A stretch of 64,000 bases of DNA, taken from the NCBI RefSeq assembly GCF_004791585.1, contig NZ_SRUU01000001.1, positions 62,001 to 126,000 of the forward strand. Reading direction: 5' to 3'. The notes under the pieces are model-generated. The model was not told the DNA's origin and ran no database searches. It was given only the letters and a program-made list of their open reading frames with translations. Positions 58,181 to 64,000 of this stretch are shown in pieces (the stretch's first letter is position 1; each line of letters starts with the position of its first letter). Source of the stretch: Mesorhizobium sp. M1C.F.Ca.ET.210.01.1.1 (GTDB lineage: Bacteria > Pseudomonadota > Alphaproteobacteria > Rhizobiales > Rhizobiaceae). The position numbers were made by a program, and so were the translations under genes.

Positions 58181-58290
58181 GAATTGAGGCATGCGTCGTG
58201 GCGCCCTGCCAGCGGCGTGGACAAAAACAGGCGGTCCGCTTGCGCCGGACCGCCCGCCGTCAGGTCAAAGATCTCGGGCGAAATAAGATC

Positions 58291-59016
58291 TCAGGCGAAG
58301 TACTGGCCGCCATTGGCGGTGATCGTCGAGCCGGTGATGAAGCCGGCCTCGTCCGACGCCAGGAAGACAACGCAGCGCGCGATCTCCTCCGGCTCGCCGA
58401 GACGGCCAACCGGAATCTGCGGGATGATGCGCTCGTTGAGCACCTTCTCATCGATCGCCTTGACCATATCGGTGGCGATGTAACCGGGGCAGATGACGTT
58501 GACGGTGATGCCGGCGCGGGCGCCTTCCTGGGCCAGCGCCTTCGAGAAGCCGATATCGCCGGCCTTGGCGGCGGAATAGTTGACCTGGCCGGCTTGGCCC
58601 TTCTGGCCGTTGATCGAGGAGATGGTGATGACGCGGCCGAACTTGCGATCGCGCATGCCGCCCCACAGCGGATGCGTCATGTTGAAGACGCCGGAGAGGT
58701 TGGTGTCGACCACTTCCTTCCACTGCTCGCGGGTCATCTTGTGGAACATGGCGTCGCGGGTGATGCCGGCATTGTTGACCAGCACCGAGACCGGGCCGAG
58801 ATCGGCCTCTACTTGTTTGATGCCGGCAGCGCAGGCGTCATAGTCGGCGACCGACCATTTGTAGACGGAGATGCCGGTCTCGGCCTTGAATTTCTGGGCC
58901 GCTTCGTCGTTGCCGGCATAGTTCGCCGCCACCGAATAGCCTGCACTCTTCAAAGCGATCGATATCGCCGCGCCGATGCCGCGCGATCCGCCCGTGACGA
59001 TTGCTACCTTGCTCAT
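58291..59016 (-). CDS. phaB: Acetoacetyl-CoA reductase
   Basis: A 241-residue SDR: NADPH loop TGGSRGIGAAISIAL, catalytic Ser in ITISSINGQ, Tyr-x3-Lys in VNYSAAKAG. It reduces acetoacetyl-CoA to (R)-3-hydroxybutyryl-CoA in PHB synthesis. It follows phaA (122 bp gap containing an inverted repeat). Confidence 0.95.
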   Translation of the reverse strand: MSKVAIVTGGSRGIGAAISIALKSAGYSVAANYAGNDEAAQKFKAETGISVYKWSVADYDACAAGIKQVEADLGPVSVLVNNAGITRDAMFHKMTREQWKEVVDTNLSGVFNMTHPLWGGMRDRKFGRVITISSINGQKGQAGQVNYSAAKAGDIGFSKALAQEGARAGITVNVICPGYIATDMVKAIDEKVLNERIIPQIPVGRLGEPEEIARCVVFLASDEAGFITGSTITANGGQYFA

Positions 59017-59056
59017 GTGGTCCTCCCTTTAAGATCGTCTGAGCGAATGGAGAGTT

Positions 59057-59133
59057 AGCGAATAGCGAGTAGGGATGTGGTGTCCCGCCGCGCGACGCTT
59101 TCCCTATTCGCTACTCCCTATTGGCTATTCGCT
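59057..59133. repeat. Inverted repeat between phaA and phaB
   Basis: Arms AGCGAATAGC-GAG-TAGGGA (59057-59075) and TCCCTATTGGCTATTCGCT (59115-59133) match at 17 of 19 positions, with an extra TCCCTATTCGC in the loop. Could be a transcript hairpin or a small mobile repeat remnant; no terminator T-run in the phaA direction. Confidence 0.7.
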
Positions 59134-59137
59134 GAGC

Positions 59138-60322
59138 TCACAGCGCTTCCACACACATCGCGACGCCCATGCCGCCGCCGATGCAGAGCGTGGCAAGGCC
59201 TTTCTTGGCGCCGCGGCGGCGCATTTCGTAGACCAGCGTGTTGAAGACGCGGGCGCCGGAGGCGCCGATCGGATGGCCGATGGCGATGGCGCCGCCATTG
59301 ACGTTGACGATCGAGGGATCCCAGCCCATGCCCTTGTTGACGGCACAGGCCTGCGCGGCGAAGGCCTCGTTGGCCTCGACGAGATCGAGATCCTTGACCG
59401 ACCAGCCGGCCTTCTCCAGCGCCCTTTTCGAAGCCGGGATCGGGCCAGTGCCCATGATGGCCGGATCGACGCCGGCGGTCGCCCAGGAGGCGATGCGGAC
59501 CAGCGGGGTGATGCCGCGACGGGCGGCCTCGGCCTCAGTCATCAGCAGCGCGCCGGCGGCGCCGTCATTGATGCCGGAGGCGTTGGCTGCGGTGACCGTG
59601 CCGTCCTTGTCGAAAGCCGGCCTCAGCTTGGTCATGGCGTCTAGCGTCGCGCCGTGACGGATGTATTCGTCCTGGTCGACGACGGTGTCGCCCTTCTTGC
59701 CCTTGATGATGAAGGCGACGATCTCGTCCTTGAACCTGCCGGCCTTCTGCGCCGCTTCGGCCTTGTTCTGCGAGGCTAAGGCGAACTCGTCCTGGTCGTC
59801 GCGGGTGATCTGGAACTGGCGGGCAACGTTCTCGGCAGTGTTGCCCATATGGTAGCCGTTGAAGGCATCCCACAGGCCGTCCTTGATCATGGTGTCGATC
59901 ATCTTGTAGTCGCCCATCTTGACGCCGGCGCGCAGGTGCTGGGCGTGCGGCGACAGCGACATCGATTCCTGGCCGCCGGCGACGATCAGCTTGGCGTCGC
60001 CGGTGGCGATCTGCTGCATGCCGAGCGCGATTGCCCTGAGGCCGGAGCCGCAAACCTGGTTGAGGCCCCAGGCGGTGGTCTCCTTGGGCAGGCCGGCATT
60101 GATCGAGGCCTGGCGGGCCGGGTTCTGTCCCTGCGCCGCGGTCAGCACCTGGCCGAGGATGACCTCGTCGACTTCCGCCGCCTCGACCTTGGCCCGGGCA
60201 AGCAATTCCTTGATGACCAGGGCGCCGAGCTCATGCGCCGGCGTTGCGGCGAAACTGCCGTTGAAGGAGCCGACCGCCGTGCGGGCGGCGCTGGCGACGA
60301 CGATCGAGTTGGAAGCTGACAT
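59138..60322 (-). CDS. phaA: Acetyl-CoA acetyltransferase (beta-ketothiolase)
   Basis: A 394-residue thiolase; start at 60322 (MSASNSIVV). Catalytic Cys in NQVCGSGLRAIALG, His in GGAIAIGHPIGASG and second Cys in ATLCIGGGMGVAM. Condenses two acetyl-CoA for PHB. Divergent from phaR; upstream lie candidate PhaR boxes. Confidence 0.96.
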   Translation of the reverse strand: MSASNSIVVASAARTAVGSFNGSFAATPAHELGALVIKELLARAKVEAAEVDEVILGQVLTAAQGQNPARQASINAGLPKETTAWGLNQVCGSGLRAIALGMQQIATGDAKLIVAGGQESMSLSPHAQHLRAGVKMGDYKMIDTMIKDGLWDAFNGYHMGNTAENVARQFQITRDDQDEFALASQNKAEAAQKAGRFKDEIVAFIIKGKKGDTVVDQDEYIRHGATLDAMTKLRPAFDKDGTVTAANASGINDGAAGALLMTEAEAARRGITPLVRIASWATAGVDPAIMGTGPIPASKRALEKAGWSVKDLDLVEANEAFAAQACAVNKGMGWDPSIVNVNGGAIAIGHPIGASGARVFNTLVYEMRRRGAKKGLATLCIGGGMGVAMCVEAL

Positions 60323-60472
60323 TTTCTTCTCCAGACTTCGAGGTGATGTGTTTTGGGCTATCCTTGAAGGCTTTTCTTGCCCGTTCAATGATCTGAGTCA
60401 AACCGGAAATGGGCATGGCCGCCATGCGCGGCAAGCAGGTCGAGCGCTTATTGCGACGGCATGGCAGTTGGC

Positions 60473-60523
60473 GTGCAGCACAATTTGCTCCGCCCATTCC
60501 GCATTAAATGATGCCGCACTGCA
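60473..60523. promoter_or_regulatory. Candidate PhaR boxes between phaA and phaR
   Basis: GTGCTGCAC on the minus strand (60481-60473) and ATGCCGCACTGCA (60511-60523) on the plus strand, both TGCYGCAC-type, in the 305-bp divergent gap. PhaR homologues bind CTGC-N3-GCA(G)-like sites. Related motifs occur at 62604-62612 and 63864-63876. The rest of the gap has no gene. Confidence 0.5.
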
Positions 60524-60627
60524 CAAACCACTTGGAATTGTGAGGCTTTTGCGCATATCCTCGACAAATGGCGCAATCGTTACCGGCCGCTTACTCTGAA
60601 CGCGCCGGTATCCTGGGGAGGATACGG

Positions 60628-61221
60628 ATGGCCGCAAAAGACGACCCAATCGTCATCAAGAAATATGCCAACCGCCGGCTCTACAACACCGGCACCAGCA
60701 CATATGTGACGCTCGAGGATCTGGCCGAGATGGTCAAGAAGGGCGAGGAGTTCACCGTGCAGGATGCCAAGACCGGCGACGACATCACACATCCTGTGCT
60801 GACCCAGATCATCTTCGAGCTGGAGAACAAGGACGGGCAGAACATGCTGCCGATTCCGTTCCTGCGCCAGCTGATCTCCTTCTACGGCGACCAGATGCAG
60901 ATGATCGTGCCGAGCTTCCTCGAACAGTCGATGATCGCCTTCTCCAAGGAGCAGGAGCGCTTCCGCGAGCAGCTGAAGGGCGCCTTCGGCAAGACGCCGA
61001 TCGACATCATGAAGACGCCGATGAAGGCGCTGGAGGAACAGACGCGCCGGAATGTCGAGATGTTCCAGAACGCCATGCGCATGTTCACGCCGTTCCCGTC
61101 AGCGGGGACCAATTCCTCCGCCCCGGCCGAGCCGTCAAAGAAGGAAGAGAAATCCGACGACCTGCAGGAATTGAAGGCGCAGATCGCCGCGATGCAGCGC
61201 AAGCTCGACACCATGTCGTGA
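60628..61221 (+). CDS. phaR: PHB synthesis repressor PhaR
   Basis: A 197-residue regulator. Start at 60628 follows GGGGAGGATACGG. N-terminal DNA-binding region VIKKYANRRLYNTGTSTYVTLEDLAEMV and the PHB-accumulation regulatory part GQNMLPIPFLRQLISFYG and ELKAQIAAMQRKLDTM coiled end. PhaR senses PHB granules and represses phasin and PHB genes. Divergent from phaA. Confidence 0.95.
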   Translation: MAAKDDPIVIKKYANRRLYNTGTSTYVTLEDLAEMVKKGEEFTVQDAKTGDDITHPVLTQIIFELENKDGQNMLPIPFLRQLISFYGDQMQMIVPSFLEQSMIAFSKEQERFREQLKGAFGKTPIDIMKTPMKALEEQTRRNVEMFQNAMRMFTPFPSAGTNSSAPAEPSKKEEKSDDLQELKAQIAAMQRKLDTMS

Positions 61222-61224
61222 CGC

Positions 61225-61362
61225 GTGTGTTGATATTCAGGTAATGCCGGCCTGCAAATGGAGGCTTCCTGCGCTTCCGGTGCTCACGTACTTCAAGTAC
61301 GCTCCGCTCCGGTTCTCGGAAGCCACCATTTTCGACTCGGCCTGACCTGAATCTCAACACAC
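61225..61362. repeat. Intergenic palindromic element, copy 2 (CGTACT core)
   Basis: Large nested palindrome: outer arms 61225-61242 and 61345-61362 match at 17 of 18 positions (GTGTGTTGA...), then GGCTTCC/GGAAGCC, then the same GGTGCTCACGTACT/AAGTACG core as copy 1 (8785-8902). It follows phaR and could terminate transcription in both directions. Confidence 0.8.
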
Positions 61363-61406
61363 CCTAAAGCGCTTCACCAAAGGCCAGCGCTAAAGGTTTT
61401 CATCAG

Positions 61407-62555
61407 TCACCGCTCCATCCCTGCGGGCCCGTCGTAACGGGCGCGCGGCCTGATCGGCCTGTTGCTCGTCACCTGTTCGATGGCATGCGCCGTCCAGCCG
61501 ACGCTGCGTCCGAGCGCGAACAGGCGGAAGGGCGCATCGGCAGGCAGCCGAAGGCCTAGCGTCACCGCCGCCAGGGCGAAATCGACGTTCGGATGCATGC
61601 CGGTCGCGGCTGAAGCGGCATCGCGCAGACGCAACAGGCCATCCTCGATCTTGAAATCGGACAGCAGAGCCTCGGCGCGCGGATCGCCCTCCGGGTAGAG
61701 CGGGTGGCCAAAACCGGGCAGTGGCCGATCGTGGGCGAGCCAACGCGCAATCGCCTCGTCCGGCCCCAGGCGTTCCGCGTCCTCAACCAGTGCGATCGCC
61801 GCGGCGCCGGCGCCGCCGTGGCGCGGGCCGGTAAGGGTAGCGAGGCCGGCGAGCAGGCAGGCCGCTATCGGCGCCCCCGTGGAGGCTGCGACGCGCGCGG
61901 CGAAAGTCGAGGCGTTGAGCTCATGATCGGCAAGCAGCACGAGAGCCTTGCGGATGAGATCGGCGCCGGCGGCATCGACCGACCAGCCGCGCGCCAGCCT
62001 TTCATGCACCGGCCCCGCCCCTGGGCTGGCTCCGATGGCTGTCGCCAGGACGCTGGTGGCGCTGGCGCCATCCTGCTGCAGCATCGCCGGCCGGCGGCCG
62101 AGCGAGGGCCGGTCTTCGGCCGCAAGCGCCGAAAGCCTCGCAAATGCCGTTGGAGTGCCGCTCTGTCGAGCGGCCGAAGCGGTCAGCGATGCGAAGGACG
62201 TTAAAGTGTCGGAGGCCCAAAGCAGGCTTGCCGTTTCTTCGAGCGTCGCCGTCGCCGCAAGCGCCACGGCATCCTTGCCGCGATAGACGAGGCGGCCATG
62301 AACCACCGTCGAGATGGCGGTGGTGATAGCCGGTTCGCCCCAGGCGATGGCACTTTCGGCAATCGCCTGGGGTGAACGTCCGCGCGCTCGGCGGGTGGAA
62401 AGCGCGGCAATGTCGTCGGCGCGATACTGGCTGCGGCGGGGGTCGGTGCCGTCCGGCCGCATGCCGATGCGGCCGCGGCTGACATAGGCATAGAGCGTCT
62501 GCGGCCGGACATTGAGTCGCGCCAGCGCTTCCTCCCGCGTCAGCCATTCCGACAT
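61407..62555 (-). CDS. Citrate synthase-like protein with N-terminal MerR/HTH-type domain
   Basis: A 382-residue protein. N-terminal winged/MerR-like helix-turn-helix (about 1-60, WLTREEALARLNVRPQTLYAYVSRGRIG) precedes a citrate-synthase fold (about 75-380). Catalytic-type segments: DHELNASTFAARVA (His), GFGHPLY (His, but Pro where Arg is usual) and MHPNVDFALA (Asp retained). The fusion suggests a regulator or an enzyme that senses citrate-type metabolites. Divergent from the second citrate synthase. Confidence 0.8.
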   Translation of the reverse strand: MSEWLTREEALARLNVRPQTLYAYVSRGRIGMRPDGTDPRRSQYRADDIAALSTRRARGRSPQAIAESAIAWGEPAITTAISTVVHGRLVYRGKDAVALAATATLEETASLLWASDTLTSFASLTASAARQSGTPTAFARLSALAAEDRPSLGRRPAMLQQDGASATSVLATAIGASPGAGPVHERLARGWSVDAAGADLIRKALVLLADHELNASTFAARVAASTGAPIAACLLAGLATLTGPRHGGAGAAAIALVEDAERLGPDEAIARWLAHDRPLPGFGHPLYPEGDPRAEALLSDFKIEDGLLRLRDAASAATGMHPNVDFALAAVTLGLRLPADAPFRLFALGRSVGWTAHAIEQVTSNRPIRPRARYDGPAGMER

Positions 62556-62570
62556 GCTTGCCGCCTCATA

Positions 62571-62602
62571 TTGATTCAGTTGATCAAGATTGATGCATTG
62601 AC
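62571..62602. promoter_or_regulatory. TTGAT repeat array between the two citrate-synthase genes
   Basis: Four TTGA(T/C) copies at 62571, 62580, 62590 and 62598, spaced 8-10 bp, with a TTGATCAA palindrome at 62580-62587, in the 92-bp divergent gap. A plausible operator for the HTH-fused protein. Also overlaps a TGCTGCAC-type PhaR-like box at 62604-62612. Confidence 0.45.
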
Positions 62603-62647
62603 TGTGCAGCATTAGTTGGAGTGCACGAAAGGTCAAGGAGACAGGTC

Positions 62648-63748
62648 ATGGCAAACGGGCTCGATGATGTTGTGGCGGCGGACACGGTGCTTTCCGATGT
62701 CGACGGTGTCGGCGGACATCTCACCATCCGAGGCCATTCGCTGAAGGAGCTGGCCGGCCATTGGCGCTACGGCCAGGTGGTTCGCCTGCTGTTCGATGGA
62801 TTCTTCGACGCGCTTCCCGGCGATAGCGAATTGGAAAAGGCGATCGGCAGGGCGCGCGTCGAGGTTTTCGAACGGCTGCAGCCGACGCTTGGCCAACTCG
62901 CGCCGCTCGATATCTACAGCGCCATGCGCGCCGGCATCTCCCTGCTGCCGGATGGCGACGAGCTTGCCGATGCGCTCAGGCTGGTTGCTGCGCCGGCGGT
63001 TCTGACACCTGCCCTGCTGCGGCTCGGCCGCGGCGAGGCACCGCTTGCGCCGGACAGTCGTGCCGGTCATGCCGCCGATATGCTCAGAATGCTCGGCGGC
63101 ACAGCATCGCCGGCGCTCGCCAAGGCGCTCGACACCTATCTGGTGACGGTCTGCGACCATGGACTCAATGCCTCGACCTTCGCGACGCGGGTGGTGGCGT
63201 CGACGCAGGCTGGCTTGACCTCGGCGGTGCTGGCTGGGCTCGGCGCCCTCAAGGGGCCGCTGCATGGCGGCGCGCCGGGCCCGGTGATCGAGATGCTTGA
63301 CGCCATTGAAACTAGCGGCGACGCCGCCGCCTGGCTGCGCGGCGAGATCGCGCGCGGCGAGCGCATCATGGGCTTCGGCCATCGGATCTACCGCGTGCGC
63401 GATCCGCGCGCCGACGTGCTGAAGGCGGTCGTGCGGCAGCTCGGTTCCGGCAAAGAGACGAGCAGCCGCAAGATGGGCGACCGGCTGGCCTTCGCCGAAA
63501 CGGTGGAGCAGGCGGCGCTCGAGGTGCTCAGGGTCGCCAAGCCGCAGCGCTCGATCCAGACCAATGTCGAATTCTACACGGCGCTGCTGCTCGAGGCAGC
63601 CGGCTTCCCGAAAGAGGCGTTCTCCAATGTCTTTGCCGCCGGCCGCGTCGCCGGCTGGATTGCGCATGCGCGCGAGCAGCAGGCGACCGGCCGGCTCATC
63701 CGGCCGCAGTCGCGCTATGTCGGCCCGGTGCCCGAACTCGTCGCCTGA
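62648..63748 (+). CDS. Citrate/methylcitrate synthase-like protein
   Basis: A 366-residue citrate-synthase-fold protein without HTH. It has DHGLNASTFATRV (His), GFGHRIYRVRDPRA (His and Arg) but NVEFYTALL in place of the usual NVDFYSA, so the catalytic Asp is Glu. It may be a methylcitrate synthase, a homocitrate-type enzyme or a partner subunit for the HTH-fused paralogue. Confidence 0.82.
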   Translation: MANGLDDVVAADTVLSDVDGVGGHLTIRGHSLKELAGHWRYGQVVRLLFDGFFDALPGDSELEKAIGRARVEVFERLQPTLGQLAPLDIYSAMRAGISLLPDGDELADALRLVAAPAVLTPALLRLGRGEAPLAPDSRAGHAADMLRMLGGTASPALAKALDTYLVTVCDHGLNASTFATRVVASTQAGLTSAVLAGLGALKGPLHGGAPGPVIEMLDAIETSGDAAAWLRGEIARGERIMGFGHRIYRVRDPRADVLKAVVRQLGSGKETSSRKMGDRLAFAETVEQAALEVLRVAKPQRSIQTNVEFYTALLLEAAGFPKEAFSNVFAAGRVAGWIAHAREQQATGRLIRPQSRYVGPVPELVA

Positions 63749-63765
63749 CATTGCCAAGCCTGATG

Positions 63766-63800
63766 AAACCTCTCCGCTCCGGCGAGCGGGGAGGTTTTTT
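63766..63800 (+). terminator. Terminator after the second citrate-synthase gene
   Basis: Stem AAACCTC...CGCTC (63766-63779) with GAGCG...GAGGTTT (63784-63797), nearly perfect, then T run. Confidence 0.88.
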
Positions 63801-63863
63801 TATGGCCGAAATTCCAACCGATCACGCGACCGTGTTCGTGTTCTTGCCTTGGTTCGCCCCTAT

Positions 63864-63876
63864 ATGCTGCACTGCA
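63864..63876 (+). promoter_or_regulatory. Candidate PhaR box upstream of the last gene
   Basis: ATGCTGCACTGCA, differing at one position from 60511-60523. It overlaps a TATATG -10-like element (63861-63866), about 80 bp before the final gene, suggesting repression by PhaR and a link of that gene to PHB metabolism. Confidence 0.5.
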
Positions 63877-63947
63877 ACATTAGCTGATGACCAACAGCCT
63901 CGCGCCATGACGCAGGGGCAAACTGGCGCATCGAGACGAGGAATTCC

Positions 63948-64000
63948 ATGGCGAAGAACGGTAAGGCGGAAGACAGGAAGAAGATCAACGTCGCGCTCCA
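63948..64000 (+). CDS. Start of a possible patatin-like phospholipase gene (partial, 17 codons)
   Basis: ATG at 63948 after GAGGAATTCC. Only the first 17 codons are visible (MAKNGKAEDRKKINVAL). The KKINVAL ending resembles the segment that precedes the GGGxxG oxyanion loop of patatin-like phospholipases, some of which act in PHB or lipid turnover; the next codon begins CA, consistent with Gln. The candidate PhaR box upstream fits. The call is weak because the diagnostic motif is outside the window. Confidence 0.4.
   Translation, partial: MAKNGKAEDRKKINVAL

Noticed and set aside
57568..58290. Calling this gap the chromosomal oriC outright
   Set aside because: The DnaA box and iteron-like units fit, but the hemE-type gene context known from alphaproteobacteria is missing and GC skew could not be computed from a 64-kb window.

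Overview
The window reads as a chromosomal segment of a Mesorhizobium-like alphaproteobacterium (order Hyphomicrobiales). This rests on the high GC content, the ruvC-ruvA-ruvB / ybgC-tolQRAB-pal-cpoB-tilS-ftsH-glmM order, the RpoH2-CarD-FdxA-PhaAB-PhaR neighbourhood, GcrA/CtrA-type biology (RcdA, TTAA-N7-TTAA sites) and alphaproteobacterial RNA motifs. No rRNA, tRNA, prophage, IS element or CRISPR array was seen. Assignments come from reading the sequence, not from database searches.

Layout. 1-7.7 kb: a partial hemolysin III gene, an efp-IMPase pair, a ThiE-like/Sel1 pair, a class III nucleotide cyclase, and small enzymes and membrane proteins. 7.9-8.8 kb: a candidate suhB/mmgR-type small RNA and rcdA, each with a CtrA-like site. 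9-12 kb: ruvC, ruvA and ruvB, with a VapBC toxin-antitoxin module wedged between ruvC and ruvA. 12-14.3 kb: a Tat-exported metallophosphoesterase and a secreted GH5 glycosidase sit between ruvB and the Tol genes. 14.3-27.3 kb: the Tol-Pal envelope machine, then tilS, ftsH, a secreted four-repeat cysteine protein and glmM. 27.5-29.3 kb: two outer-membrane beta-barrels, each behind a CtrA-like site. 29.4-32.3 kb: serC-serA with a serC-type RNA leader. 32.4-38.3 kb: an EamA exporter, purA, a membrane-anchored Pro/Ala-rich protein, a CcdAB module and a homocysteine methyltransferase-like enzyme. 38.4-44.9 kb: an ABC-F ATPase and thiamine diphosphokinase, diverging from a TPP riboswitch that leads thiBPQ. 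45-49.7 kb: an M48 lipoprotein protease, a secreted orthocaspase with Sel1 repeats, and rpoH2 with an EcfG-type promoter. 50-52.3 kb: a polar amino-acid ABC importer. 52.4-57.6 kb: carD, fdxA, an S4 RNA-binding protein and a very long SUV3/MgpS-like helicase. 57.6-61.2 kb: an unusual duplicated intergenic region with a DnaA box, then phaB, phaA and divergent phaR. 61.4-64 kb: a divergent pair of citrate-synthase-like genes and the first codons of a possible patatin-like gene.

Functional threads: envelope integrity and surface (Tol-Pal, FtsH, GlmM, two OMPs, M48 protease); thiamine salvage (riboswitch, ThiBPQ, TPK, ThiE-like); carbon storage (PhaA, PhaB, PhaR, with shared candidate PhaR boxes at several promoters); cell-cycle control (RcdA and CtrA-like sites); stress response (RpoH2 under a general-stress promoter, CarD, two toxin-antitoxin modules).

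The most unusual items are the 283-bp-period duplicated region with a perfect DnaA box between mgpS and phaB, the intergenic-repeat-like DNA translated inside the MgpS-like helicase, the VapBC module that splits the ruv cluster with an operator overlapping its ribosome-binding site, the four-module Cx25C secreted protein, and the clustered CtrA-like sites.
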